DNA of 64,000 nt, taken from assembly GCA_963840535.1 (NCBI GenBank), contig CAWIZJ010000011.1:62001-126000 (forward strand), written 5' to 3'. This DNA comes from VAZQ01 sp963840535. Lineage in GTDB: Bacteria > Pseudomonadota > Alphaproteobacteria > Rhizobiales > Xanthobacteraceae. Shown piece by piece: positions 33,646 through 45,866 of the stretch. The position numbers and the translations under genes were made by a program. A model generated the notes under the pieces. That model was not told the DNA's origin. It saw nothing but the letters and a program-made list of their open reading frames with translations, and searched no databases. Each line of letters begins with the position of its first letter. Within the stretch, counting starts at the first letter, position 1.

Positions 33646-34324
33646 ATGCCGCCGTCGGCTACGCCGCTTTCGGGAGCTGGTTTCCCAGGCCGACCTGGTC
33701 GTCAAGGTGGTGATGGCCGGCCTGTTGATCGCCGCGCTCTGGGTTTGGGCGATCGCGGTCGGCAAGTTCCGGCTTTATGCACGCACGCGGCGGGCCATGG
33801 ACAGCTTCGAGCAGGCGTTCTGGTCGGGGCAGTCGCTGGATGAGCTCTACCAGTCGCTCGTCTCGCGGCCGAACCACTCGATGGCGGCCCTGTTCGTTGC
33901 CGCCATGCGCGAATGGAAGCGCAGCCTGGAAGGCCGCACGCGCTCGTTTGCCGGCCTGCAGTCGCGCATCGAGCGGGTCATGGACGTCACCATCCAGCGC
34001 GAGATCGCGCGGCTCGAGCGCGGGCTGCTGGTGCTGGCCACCGTCGGCTCGGCCGGCCCCTTCGTCGGCCTGTTCGGCACCGTCTGGGGGATCATGACCA
34101 GCTTCAGCGGCATCGCCATGGCGAAGGATACGTCTCTCGCCGTGGTCGCTCCCGGCATCGCCGAGGCCCTGTTCGCGACCGCAATCGGCCTGATCGCCGC
34201 CATACCGGCGACTATTTTCTATAACAAGTTCGTTTCCGACGTGAACAAGCAGGCCCAGCGCCTGGAAGGGTTCGCGGACGAATTTGCCGCCATCCTGTCG
34301 CGGCAGATCGACGAACGGGGATAG
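33646..34324 (+). CDS. tolQ: Tol-Pal system proton channel TolQ (probable N-terminal frameshift)
   Basis: About 225 residues, MotA/TolQ/ExbB family. Helix 1 is VVMAGLLIAALWVWAIAVG, and the paired helices are LVLATVGSAGPFVGLFGTVWGIM and ALFATAIGLIAAIPATIFYN. The motif GTVWGIM and the proline/threonine pair are those of the proton path. The N-terminus is irregular: GGAAGGAG best positions the ATG at 33646 (MPPSATPLS), but that frame leaves the body at GGG 33672-33674, where removing one G gives SELVSQADLVVKVV. The ATG at 33641 is in frame with the body but too close to the ribosome site. Confidence 0.85.
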
Positions 34325-34333
34325 GGGATCGGC

Positions 34334-34816
<483 letters not shown>

Positions 34817-34838
34817 CGTTGCGCGCGGACGGGCGACA

Positions 34839-35723
34839 TTGGCAGACTGGGCGATTTCGATTGTCGGCCACATCGCAGTCATTGCTGCTGTGCTCGTCAC
34901 GACTACCGGACGCAGCCCGCCGGCGCGCGAGATGACGGACTACATGCCGGTCAATATCGTCGCCGATACCGCCGCCACGACCCAGGTCACCCGGGGGGAA
35001 AAGACGGCGGAGAAGGTCGAGGCACCGACGCCGCTGGCCGAGAAGGTCGACGAGGCCAAGCCGGTCGAGGACCCGACTGCCAAGATCGTGGAGAAGAAAG
35101 AGGTCAAGGCCGCCCGCGAGACGCCGCCCGCGCCCGAGGCCAAGCCGGCCGAGCAGGCCGACAAGCCGGTCGAGGCCAAGCCCGATCCGATCGCGGAGGC
35201 GCTGGCCAAGGAGCAGGACAAGAAGCCGGAGCCGAAGAAGGCGGAGGTCAAGCCGCCCCCGACGCCGCCGAAGAAGCCGGCGCCGCCGGCACCCAAGTTC
35301 GATCCGAAGAAGGTCGAGGCGCTGCTCGACAAGCGCGATGCGACCAGGCTCGCGGCAGCAGGGCCGGTTCCCAACTCGGCGCCCTCGCTCGGCATCCCGA
35401 CGGGAAAGGCCACGCAACTGTCGCTGAGCGAGCTCGACGCATTGCGGCAACGGCTGGCGCAGCTGTGGAGCATTCCCGCCGGCGCCAGGGACCCGCAGGA
35501 GCTGGTCGTGGTGTTCAGGATCAAGCTCAAGCGCGACGGCAGGCTCGACGGATGGCCGATCCTGGTGTCGAGCGGCAAGACGCCGCTCTCCCTCGCCGCC
35601 CGCGAGAGCGCCGCCCGCGCGATCAACCGCGGCCAGCCCTTCGACATGCTCCGGCCCGAGAACTACGAGCTGTGGAAAGACATCGAGATCACCTTCGATC
35701 CGCGCGACATGATCCGGCAATAG
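34839..35723 (+). CDS. tolA: Tol-Pal system protein TolA (cell envelope integrity)
   Basis: About 294 residues. One N-terminal membrane helix (WAISIVGHIAVIAAVLVTT) leads into a long, low-complexity periplasmic region of Lys, Pro, Glu and Ala, then a C-terminal TonB-like domain (VVFRIKLKRDGRLDGWPILVSSGKTPL). TolA links TolQR to TolB/Pal across the periplasm. No ATG or GTG fits the start; a TTG at 34839 (LADWAISIVGH) is the best choice. Its stop is 31 bases before tolB. Confidence 0.82.
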   Translation: MADWAISIVGHIAVIAAVLVTTTGRSPPAREMTDYMPVNIVADTAATTQVTRGEKTAEKVEAPTPLAEKVDEAKPVEDPTAKIVEKKEVKAARETPPAPEAKPAEQADKPVEAKPDPIAEALAKEQDKKPEPKKAEVKPPPTPPKKPAPPAPKFDPKKVEALLDKRDATRLAAAGPVPNSAPSLGIPTGKATQLSLSELDALRQRLAQLWSIPAGARDPQELVVVFRIKLKRDGRLDGWPILVSSGKTPLSLAARESAARAINRGQPFDMLRPENYELWKDIEITFDPRDMIRQ

Positions 35724-35754
35724 CAACGCCGCTGAGGCACGAAACGAGCGAGCC

Positions 35755-37102
35755 ATGATCGAGACCTCGGCAACCCGATTGAACCGCCGCCGACTGATCG
35801 TGCTGGGCGGCGGCGTTGCCACCGGCGCGCTCGCGGGACTGGTGCCGCGACCGGCGGCGGCGGTGCTCAAGCTCGACGTGACCCAGGGCACGGTGCAGCC
35901 GTTGCCGATCGCGATTCCGGACTTCGTCGGGGTCGCAACGCGCGACCCCGCCGCCGGACGCAACGTGAGCGAGATCATCACGGCGAACCTTCAGCGCTCG
36001 GGCCTGTTCGCGCCGATCGATCAGGCGGCCTTCATCGAGCGGATCACGACCATCGATACGGTTCCGCGCTTTGCCGACTGGAAGCAGATCAATGCGCAGG
36101 CTCTGGTCACCGGCCGCGTCACCCAGTCCGAGGGCCGCCTGAAGGCCGAGTTCCGGCTGTGGGACGTGTTCGCAGGCCAGCAGCTGCACGGCCAGCAATA
36201 CACCACCACGCCCGACAACTGGCGGCGCATCGCCCATATCATCTCGGATGCGATCTACGAGCGGCTCACCGGCGAGAAGGGATATTTCGACAGCCGCATC
36301 GTGTTCGTCGACGAGTCGGGCCCGAAGAACAGGCGCATCAAGCGGCTCGCGCTCATGGACCAGGACGGCGCCAACGTGCGCTACCTGACGCGCGGCGACG
36401 ACCTCGTGCTCACGCCGCGCTTCTCGTCCTCGCCCGACACCATCACCTACATGTCCTACGGCCAGGGCGATCCCAAGGTCTATCTCATGAATATCGAGAC
36501 CGGCCAGCGCGAGATCGTCAGCAACTTTCCCGGGCATGAGCTTCAGCCCGCGCTTCTCGCCCGACGGCCAGCGCGTGATCTTCAGCCTGCAGCGCGGCGG
36601 CAACTCCAACCTGTTCGTGATGGATCTGCGCTCGAAGTCGACGACGCGCTTGACCGACACGCAGGTGATCGACACCGCGCCCTCGTATTCGCCGGACGGC
36701 ACACGCATCTCGTTCGAATCCGATCGCGGCGGCAAGCAGCAGATCTACGTCATGTCGGCGAGCGGCGGCCAGGCGCAGCGCATCAGCTTCGGCGACGGCT
36801 CCTATTCGACGCCGGTATGGTCGCCGCGCGGCGACTAGATCGCTTTCACCAAGCAGACCGAGGGCCGGTTCGCCATCGGCATCATGCGCACCGACGGTTC
36901 GGGCGAGCGCATCCTGACCGAGGGCTATCACAACGAGGGGCCGACCTGGTCGCCGAACGGACGCGTGCTCATGTTCTTCCGCGATCCCGGCGGCGAGGGC
37001 GGGCCGTCGCTCTATACCGTCGACGTGTCCGGGCGCAACGAGCAGCAGCTGAAGACGCCGAGCTACGCCTCCGATCCGTCCTGGTCGCCGTTGCTGCAGT
37101 AG
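35755..37102 (+). CDS. tolB: Tol-Pal system beta-propeller TolB (frameshift and internal stop)
   Basis: About 445 residues. The signal peptide has a twin-arginine-like stretch (LNRRRLIVLGG). The N-terminal domain is followed by propeller blades with the repeated FSPDG/YSPDG/WSPNG motif. Two lesions are present. An extra G in GGG at 36532-36534 shifts the frame between NFPG and MSFSPRFSPDGQ. A TAG at 36836-36838 interrupts WSPRGD-IAFTKQ, where homologues would have a sense codon such as Leu. Conserved sequence continues on both sides of each lesion to a stop at 37102. TolB shuttles between TolA and Pal; in Caulobacter the Tol-Pal system is essential, so consensus error is suspected. Confidence 0.85.
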
Positions 37103-37314
37103 AGTCACGACCATGCGTCCGCCGGAACGAACCGGCGGAGGCCCAGAAGGCGCCGCATTCACCTGGCATTAACCACTCCAGGGGGTTTCTGCTATTTCTT
37201 GCATTCGAGCGATCCCGGCAACACCCGGTCAAGGATGACAAGAACTTTCGCTTAACCACGCACCTGCTAGACCTGCGGCATGCCCGGTAACGACGCAACA
37301 AGGGGAGCACCGGA

Positions 37315-37806
37315 ATGACGAATGTCATACGTGTCGTCCGCGCCGCCGGAATCGCCGGTTTTCTCGCCTTGGCGCTGGCTGCGGCCGGCTGCGCGAACAG
37401 GCACAACGATCCGACCCAGGCCTCCGCCGGCACCGCCGCGCCCGGCAGCCAGCAGGATTTCGTCGTCAATGTCGGCGATCGGGTGTTCTTCGAATCCAAT
37501 TCCTCCGAGCTCACGTCGCAGTCGCTTGCGACGCTCGAGAAGCAGGCGCAGTGGCTGCAGATCTACAACCAATACATTTTCCTGATCGAAGGCCATGCCG
37601 ACGAGCGCGGCACGCGCGAATACAACATCGCGCTCGGCGCCCGGCGCGCGCAGGCCGTGCGCGACTATCTGGCCTCGCGCGGCGTCAATGCGAAGCGCAT
37701 GCGCACGATCTCCTACGGCAAGGAACGTCCGGTTGCGGTCTGCAACGATATTTCCTGCTGGTCGCAGAATCGGCGCGCAGTGACGGTGCTCAATGCCAGC
37801 TCGTGA
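37315..37806 (+). CDS. pal: Peptidoglycan-associated lipoprotein Pal
   Basis: 163 residues. The signal peptide ends in lipobox LALAAAGC with the acylated cysteine at residue 26. The OmpA-like domain contains YIFLIEGHADERGTREYNIALG, whose Asp and Arg bind diaminopimelate, and ARRAQAVRDYLASRGV. Pal anchors the outer membrane to peptidoglycan and is the endpoint of the Tol complex. It has its own 212-base leader after tolB and a strong terminator after it, so it may be transcribed partly independently. Confidence 0.96.
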   Translation: MTNVIRVVRAAGIAGFLALALAAAGCANRHNDPTQASAGTAAPGSQQDFVVNVGDRVFFESNSSELTSQSLATLEKQAQWLQIYNQYIFLIEGHADERGTREYNIALGARRAQAVRDYLASRGVNAKRMRTISYGKERPVAVCNDISCWSQNRRAVTVLNASS

Positions 37807-37829
37807 GCGAGGGATACGGGGGACGGGGA

Positions 37830-37866
37830 GAACCGGCGCCCACGGGGCGCCGGTTCGTTTGTTGTC
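37830..37866 (+). terminator. Intrinsic terminator after pal
   Basis: A twelve-base perfect stem, GAACCGGCGCCC (37830-37841) with GGGCGCCGGTTC (37845-37856), a three-base loop and a T-rich tail (GTTTGTTG). It closes the tol-pal operon 24 bases after the pal stop. Confidence 0.88.
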
Positions 37867-37971
37867 CGGTCCGCCCTCGGCGGCTCGGAGGAACCTGTCG
37901 TGAATCGGCAGTCACAATTTGGACGCACCGGTTCGTATGGTGCTCTGAGCGCCTCAACCACACCAAGCCTG

Positions 37972-39070
37972 ATGGCACGCCTCGCATTCCGCGCGTCGAT
38001 CGCACCTGCGCTTGCCCTTCGTGCTGACGACGGCGGCGATCGCGGCGCGCGATGCGGCCAGGGCACAGGAAGGCGAGCGGCCGGTCGGATTGTTCGATCG
38101 CATTTTCGGCGGCAGCGAGCGCCTGAGCGGCGGCGGCAGCGAGCGCGCGGCGGCGCCGCCTGCGCCCAGGATCGAACTGCGCAAGTCTCCGGCTCCGATC
38201 TTCTGCTTCGCCTCGACCGGCTGGAAGCGCAGATCAGGCAGCTCACCGGCGTGGTCGAGCAGCTGCAGCACCGCAATCAGCAGCTCGAGGCTTACATCCG
38301 CCGCATGCAGGAGGACAGCGAGCACGGCAGCAGGAGTTCGGCGCCAGGGGCGCGCCGCGCCCGCTCCGTGCCACCGCGCTCGCGCCAGCGCCGCAATCGG
38401 TACCCGCGCCGCAGCGCCGGCCGTCGCGGTGATGCATTCGATCCGAGCCAGCATCCCAATGCGCCGGGTGCCCCGCAGACCCTCGGCTCGATCGACAGCG
38501 CAAGCGCTCGCCGCCCGCTGCTGGCAATTCAGGCGACGCGCCGGTCGGCGCGCCCGGCGGGCGCGCGGCCGGCAGCCCGCTCGACCTTGCGACGATGTCG
38601 CCTCCGAGCGGTCCGCTGCCGGCGACCTCGCCGCCGCGCTATCCGGGCGCCGGCAGCGCGCATGCCGCAACGCAGCCGCCGACACAGCTGCCGAAAGACG
38701 AGTTCGATCTCGCCTACGGCTACATGCTGCGCAAGGACTACGCTCTCGCCGAGGAGGGCTTTCGCCACTTCATCGGCAGGCATCCCAGCGACCGGCTGGC
38801 AGGCGATGCCGACCTTCTGGCTGGGAGAAAGCTTGTTCCAGCGCCAGCTCTACCGCGACGCCGCGGAAACCTTCCTCAACGTCTCGACCAAATATCGAAT
38901 CCGCCACCAAGGCGCCTGACGCGCTGCTGCGGCTCGGACAGTCGCTCGCCGCGCTCGGCGAGAAGGAAGCGGCCTGCGCCTCGCTCGGCGAGGTCCTGCG
39001 CAAGTATCCGCGCGCATCAGCGGGTGTGAAGCAGGGCGTCGAGCGAGAACAGAAGCGTGTCCGCTGCTGA
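37972..39070 (+). pseudogene. cpoB: Tol-Pal cell division coordinator CpoB/YbgF (multiple frameshifts)
   Basis: The protein is recognisable only by joining frames: MARLAFRASIA, then PFVLTTAAIAARDAARAQ and GLFDRIFGGSERL, then AQVSGSDLLLRLDRLEAQIRQ (coiled coil), a proline-rich middle, GSIDSASA, KDEFDLAYGYMLRKDYALA (TPR), FWLGESLFQRQLYRDAAETF and APDALLRLGQSLAALGEKEA. Breaks occur near 38010, 38173, 38325, 38430, 38500, 38815 and 38893, about seven single-base events. CpoB coordinates outer-membrane constriction with peptidoglycan synthesis. The gene is in its normal place after pal. Whether it is truly a pseudogene or a stretch of poor consensus cannot be told from one sequence. Confidence 0.75.
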
Positions 39071-40232
39071 CGACGCTTCGCCGGTCTCGCGCCGCAGAGG
39101 CGAAGGCGCTGTTTGCTCCGCTCGCTCACGCCGCCGCCGTCGTTCTCGCGATCTCCGGCGGTCCCGATTCGACCGCACTGCTGCTGCTGGCGGCGCGCTG
39201 GCGCCGCGCGTTGCGCAAAGGGCCGAAGCTGCTCGCCGTCACCATCGATCACGGACTGCGTGCGCAATCCGCCGCCGAGGCGCGTCAAGTGAAGCATCTG
39301 GCCGGCCGGCTCGGCGTCGCTCATCGCACCCTGCGCTGGCGCGGCGCCAAGCCGGCCACCGCGCTGCAGGAAGCGGCACGCGAGGCGCGCTACCTGCTGC
39401 TCGCGCGTGCGGCGCGCGCGGCGCGGGCCGATTGCATCCTCACCGCGCATACGCTCGATGATCAGGCGGAGACGGTCTTGATCCGCATGGCCCGCGGCAG
39501 CGGCCTCACCGGCCTCGCCGCCATGGCGCGAGTGTCGCCGCTTCCCGTCGAAGAATTCGAGCGTCCCGGTATCCCGGGGAAAACGCGATCGTTCGGCGGC
39601 TCCGACAAGGACGGCCGATCCTGCTCGTGCGCCCCTTGCTCGACATTCCAAAGCGCGGCTGATGGCGACGCTCGAGCGGGCAAGGATCGCCTTTGCCGAT
39701 GATCCCTCGAACCGCGATCCGCGCTTTGCCCGCGCGCGTCTGCGCGAGCTGATGCCGATGCTGGCTCGCGAAGGGCTCGATGCCCGCCGGCTCGCGCTGC
39801 TGGTGGGGCGGATCAGGCGCGCCGAGGCGGCGATCGAGACGGCCGTCGCCGCTGCGCGTTCGGCGTTGTCCGAGGCGCCATGGCCCGAGCGCGGCGCCGA
39901 TCCGCTTTCGCGCGGAGCAGATTTGCCGCGTCTGCCCGCGGAGGTGGCGCTGCGGCTGCTCGGCCGCGCGGTCGCGCAGGTCGGAGACGGCCGGTCGCGG
40001 CTCGGCAGGCTCGAAGCGCTGTTCGAGGCGCTCGGCAGCTCCTGGGCGCGCCGCGGGAGCGAAAGCCTTGCGCTTACGCCGCACATTGGGAGGGCAGCTG
40101 GTGACCTTGACCGCGGGCCGGCTTATGGTCGAGCGGGCTCCTCCGCGCGCCCGCAATCGCTACGTTCTTCATGAACCACGGCGAAATCAGGGCGTGTGCC
40201 GGCGCCCGCAATGGAAGCGACCAGGTAAATAG
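39057..40232 (+). CDS. tilS: tRNA(Ile)-lysidine synthetase TilS (four frameshifts)
   Basis: The ATP-pyrophosphatase PP-loop is present: VLAISGGPDSTALLLL (about 39152-39200), and IDHGLRAQSAAEARQV follows. A GTG at 39057 (MSAADDASPVS) overlaps the cpoB end. Four single-base shifts are needed to read it through: an extra base near 39093, missing bases near 39579 (GGGG) and 39657, and an extra base near 40056-40058. After them the conserved PILLVRPLLDIPK and RLRRTLGGQLVTL regions come into one frame. TilS makes lysidine in the AUA-decoding isoleucine tRNA and is essential, so the shifts are most likely consensus errors. It normally precedes ftsH. Confidence 0.82.
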
Positions 40233-40366
40233 GGTGGTTAGCCGGCCGGGTTCCCTTGGCAGGGGCCCGTGCGGCCCCTAGATTGTAGCGGGACGGACGT
40301 GAATCGGCCGCAAGTTGCGGGCACCATGAACGGGCCGGGTCACCGTCGGCCATGTAAGGACACGGG

Positions 40367-42286
<1,920 letters not shown>

Positions 42287-42356
42287 TCTCATCCACTCTG
42301 AGTGATCGCGCAATCGTCCGGGTGTAGAGACGGGCGGTCCCTTCGGGCCACCTCCG

Positions 42357-43337
42357 TCATTCGATCACCTCGTCGGCGCGCGCAAGCAATGTCCGCGGCA
42401 CCTCCAGACCGAGCGCCTTCGCGGTCTTCAGGTTGATCACCAGCTCGAACTTTATCGGTGCCTGCACCGGCAGGTCGGCCGACCTGTCACCTTTCAGGAT
42501 ACGGTCGACGTAGGAAGCCGCGCGACGGAACAGATCCGCGGTATCCGGCCCGTAACACATCAGCCCGCCACTCGTCACGTCCGCACGGAACGAATGGATC
42601 GCCGGCAGCCGATGCCGTGCCGCCAGCGCGATGATCAGATCGCGGTGCACGACCGTGGTCACATCCGTGGGGAGCACCAGCCCGGAGCTCGGCTCGCGCA
42701 CGAGCCTGTCCACGGCATTTTCGATGTCGGCGGCGTCGCGCACGGGAAGCCAGACCGGGAGCACGCCGAGGGATCCTGCAACAGTCTCGATCGATCTCTG
42801 GTAGCCCGTTGCGCTGATGTTCTCGGGATTGAAGAGGAGAGCGATCCTTCCAAGCTGCGGCGCGATCTCCCGGAGCAGCTCCACAAGCTTGCCGGCAACC
42901 GAGACCTCGTAGAGCATGAACCCCGTGAGATTGCCGCCGGGATGCGCGAGGCTCTCGACGAATCCCAGTCCGACCGGATCAGAGGTTGCGATGAAGACAA
43001 CGGGAATTTGCCGAGTGGCCTGTCGCATCGCATTCAGCACGCGGACCGAGTAGACCAGGATCACATCCGGTCTTGTGCTCACCAGGTCAGCGGCGCCGGC
43101 GCGGATCTGATCGATGTCGGCGCCCCCCCAGCGCACGTCGATCTGGACGTCCCTCCCATCCGCCCAACCGAGCTCCTGGAGCTTCTGCCGAAACCCCGCC
43201 ATCCACGCCTGTCCTTGAGGATCATTGCCGGCACCCACGAGCACTCCAATCCGCCGCACGCGCTGCTGCGCGTTCACCGGGAGCGGCAAGGCGGCGACCG
43301 CGCCGCCGAGGAGAGCGACGAATTCGCGCCGGCGCAT
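42357..43337 (-). CDS. ABC transporter substrate-binding protein, TrpX/YtrF-like (orphan)
   Basis: 326 residues from MRRREFVALLGG, a signal with a twin-arginine-like RRREF start and cleavage after VNA. It belongs to the ABC_sub_bind family of tryptophan/purine-like binding proteins: VFIATSDPVGLGFVESLAHPGGNLTGF and the C-terminal KFELVINLKTAKALGLEVPRTLLARADEVIE are hallmarks. No permease or ATPase gene is near. These orphan binding proteins are very abundant in Bradyrhizobiaceae. A second, degraded copy lies 2.5 kb to the right. Confidence 0.85.
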   Translation of the reverse strand: MRRREFVALLGGAVAALPLPVNAQQRVRRIGVLVGAGNDPQGQAWMAGFRQKLQELGWADGRDVQIDVRWGGADIDQIRAGAADLVSTRPDVILVYSVRVLNAMRQATRQIPVVFIATSDPVGLGFVESLAHPGGNLTGFMLYEVSVAGKLVELLREIAPQLGRIALLFNPENISATGYQRSIETVAGSLGVLPVWLPVRDAADIENAVDRLVREPSSGLVLPTDVTTVVHRDLIIALAARHRLPAIHSFRADVTSGGLMCYGPDTADLFRRAASYVDRILKGDRSADLPVQAPIKFELVINLKTAKALGLEVPRTLLARADEVIE

Positions 43338-43435
43338 GGGATGAACTCCGAACGGGACCGAAGATGACATCTAGCAAGTTTCGGCCGGTTGACCAACAGA
43401 TGCGTCGGGGGTGCCCCCGTCAGCCGACGTGTCCC

Positions 43436-43804
43436 ATGGCCGACCGCATGGCCCGCCCGGCGGTCGCCGCCGCACTTCCAGACGCTGGCTGACCCCACGC
43501 GCCGCCTTGTGGTCGAAGCACTGCGGACCGGCGAGAGGCAGGTCGGCGATATCGTCGAGCAAGCGGGATCCACCAGTCCGGAGTCTCCCGCCATCTGCGC
43601 ATCCTCCACGAAGCAGGCTTCGTCTCGATGTGACCGGATGGGCAGCGGCGTCTCTACTCTCTGAGGGCGCAGCCTTTCCACGAGCTCGACGAGTGGATCG
43701 CGAAGTACCGCAACTTGTGGGAAGCACGCCTCGACCGCTTGGGAGCCGTGCTCGAGAAGCAACGAAAGCGCAGTAGAGCCACGCACAGGGTGAAACGCAC
43801 ATGA
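43436..43804 (+). pseudogene. ArsR-family transcriptional regulator (broken)
   Basis: The winged-helix sequence can be read by joining frames: MARPAVAA then HFQTLADPTRRLVVEALRTGERQVGDIVEQAG, then IHQSGVSRHLRILHEAGFVSM, then a TGA at 43631-43633, then PDGQRRLYSLRAQPFHELDEWIAKY and a C-terminus ending at 43804. Lesions: an extra base near 43465, a missing G near 43568 and the in-frame stop. ArsR partners of SRPBCC proteins usually repress the two-gene operon. Its stop overlaps the SRPBCC start by ATGA, a normal arrangement, so the pair was once an operon. Confidence 0.7.
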
Positions 43805-44310
43805 GCGACAAGAGCAAATCCGTAGTCGAGGCGAGCCGCCCGAAGGTGGTTTTCGAACGTACCTACCGGGCGCGGGTCGAGGAGCTATGGGAGCTGTGGA
43901 CCACCAAGGCGGGCTTCGAGTCGTGGTGGGGACCCGAAGGCTCCCGCGTCGAAGTCCACACTCTCGAACCGCGCGTGGGCGGCGCGCTGCACTACGACAT
44001 GATTGCCGATGTGCCCGAGCAGATCGAAGCGATGAAGCAGATGGGCCAGCCAACTTCCCACGAGACGCGTGGCAGGTTCGACGAAATCAGGCCGCAGGAA
44101 CGATTGGCGATCACGCACGTGATCGATTTCCTGCCGGGGGTGAGGCCCTACGAGAGCACGATGGTGGTGGAGTTCTTCCCATCGGACGAGAGCGTGCGCG
44201 TGGTGATCACGCTGGATCCGATGCATGATGAAGAGTTTACGAAGATGTCGAGGATGGGCTTTACGAGCCAGCTGACGAAACTGGACAAACGGTTCGGAGG
44301 TCAGAAGTGA
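43801..44310 (+). CDS. SRPBCC (AHSA1-type START-like) domain protein
   Basis: 169 residues. The AHSA1-like helix-grip fold is seen in VFERTYRARVEELWELWTTKAGFESWWGP and RVGGALHYDMIA, with a closing helix at EEFTKMSRMGFTSQLTKLDKRF. It has a hydrophobic pocket for a small ligand; function is unknown. It is encoded directly after the ArsR gene and overlaps it, as in many actinobacterial and rhizobial pairs. It is intact although its regulator is broken. Confidence 0.85.
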   Translation: MSDKSKSVVEASRPKVVFERTYRARVEELWELWTTKAGFESWWGPEGSRVEVHTLEPRVGGALHYDMIADVPEQIEAMKQMGQPTSHETRGRFDEIRPQERLAITHVIDFLPGVRPYESTMVVEFFPSDESVRVVITLDPMHDEEFTKMSRMGFTSQLTKLDKRFGGQK

Positions 44311-44461
44311 TAAAAAACGTGCCGGGGTGGCCATGGGCCGGGAGAGCGAACCCGGGAAGCTGGCAAAGGGTGCTCGGCCAGTCATAAGCGACGGCGATGT
44401 GCTTGTTCTGGCGGCCGCTCCGGCCGGCTTCGTTGCGCCAACGATGCAAGACCAACGAGCC

Positions 44462-44842
44462 TCAAAGATGGAGGACACCGATCCTTGCGGCATGGGCGAC
44501 AGCATCCGTGCGGCTCACAGCGTCAAGCTTCTCCAACAACGATGCGACGTGATACTTGGCCGTGTGCGCCGAAATGCCGAGCCGGCGGGCAATCAGCTTG
44601 TTCGACGCGCCCTCTGCCAGCAGCGCAAGCACTTCCAATTCTCGGGCGGTGAGCTCAATGTTGGCTTCCAGCTCAGTCGCCGCTCCGAGCGCGGCGACGA
44701 CAAGCGCGTCAGGTTCATCGTCTTTGCCGACCAGCTCGAGCCCTTCAACGTCGGCCAGAACGGACGCGATCCGATCAGCGAAAGCGGGGTCAGCCACGTC
44801 GATCGCCAGCCGTAACGGATCTCTCGCGCGCGGGTCTCTCAA
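44462..44842 (-). CDS. LuxR-type helix-turn-helix regulator with degenerate receiver
   Basis: 126 residues. The C-terminal 60 are a LuxR/NarL HTH: LTARELEVLALLAEGASNKLIARRLGISAHTAKYHVASLLEKL. The N-terminal 60 residues are too short for a receiver domain and lack the phospho-acceptor aspartate context, so it is probably not a normal response regulator. Its start overlaps the stop of the protease-like gene by ATGA (44839-44842), so the two are coupled. A role in sensing through that partner is only a guess. Confidence 0.75.
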   Translation of the reverse strand: MRDPRARDPLRLAIDVADPAFADRIASVLADVEGLELVGKDDEPDALVVAALGAATELEANIELTARELEVLALLAEGASNKLIARRLGISAHTAKYHVASLLEKLDAVSRTDAVAHAARIGVLHL

Positions 44843-45709
44843 GCCGCTGGCCTTTCACCGATTTGAAGTTTTGTCTGGTGCGATTGGCCGCCTCTCCGCA
44901 GCTCGATCGCCACCAGCTTTCCAACGCTGTCAGGACCCAACGATCTCAGCAACGGTTGCAGCTTGCTGATGGGCTTGCCGTCCCAGCTCACGAGAACATC
45001 TCCCTGATGAATATTGGCTGCCGCTCCGGGGCCCTTAGGGTCCACGCTCATCACCATGACGCCTGAGCCACCGCCCTCGATCGTCACCGGTTGCAGGCCG
45101 AGACCCAAGTAGCCGCGCGGAATACGCCCATGGGTCTCCAGCCTCGCCGCGATGCGGCCGATCGTGACCGAGGGTATCACCAATACGCGCCGACGTGGTC
45201 CGAACACCGTCATGCCGAAGGCCTGCCCCGTGGCGTTGACCGCAAGACCACCCTCTGCCGTCGACCGCAAGCGGGTATCGAGCTCGACGCGAGCGTCTAT
45301 TTCGCCACCGCGCATCGACTGCCAGGGTCCCCTGCTGACGGAGACCAATCCGAGGGCTGCGGTCGGCGCACCGCCCTCCGCGCCCAAGGCAAGGACGAGA
45401 GCGCCGGGCGAGGGTATGGTTGCAGCCATGGCGACGGGTTGCAAATCAGGCCGTTCAAATCTTGAGCAAGGCGATGGCGGTGCTCGGATCGCGCCCAACG
45501 GGATGGGCGACGGTGCTCTCGCCGCCAGGCAGCATCACACGAACTTCGCCCTCCTCGGCAAGTCCCTCGTCCGAGGTGACGATAAGCCCGGCGCGCCAAA
45601 CGAAGCCCGACGCCTGCATGCGATGGGAAATGACCGAAACGAGGCTCGGCGCCAAACCCCCAACCATGCCTTCCAGTGCGGTGGAAACGTCTTGTATGTC
45701 TCTGCTCAT
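44839..45709 (-). CDS. Trypsin/DegP-like PDZ protein lacking the catalytic triad (frameshifted)
   Basis: About 290 residues: an N-terminal S1C (HtrA/DegP) protease domain and a C-terminal PDZ domain (RGYLGLGLQPVTIEGGGSGV). All three catalytic positions are changed. The family's histidine region reads GLIVTSDEGLAEEG with no His; the Asp motif D-P-x-T-D-L-A reads DPSTAIALL; the GNSGGPL serine site reads STAEGGLAV. An extra base (AAA on the plus strand, 45457-45459) shifts the frame between LLKI and ERPDLQPVAM. A GGAGG ribosome site supports the ATG at 45709. It overlaps the LuxR-type gene. It is probably a non-proteolytic binding protein. Confidence 0.75.
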
Positions 45710-45866
45710 GGGACCTCCGGAATGGATGCTGTAGAGATGTCCCGGGACCTGCGCTTCGTCCACTAGCCAGATGGGCAGGCGCGGTCAGCATCAGACCGCC
45801 TGCAGGCTCAGGCAGGTCAGCCTTCGAGAGTTGGTGGATCATCACCGCGGCAAACAGCATCGTTAT

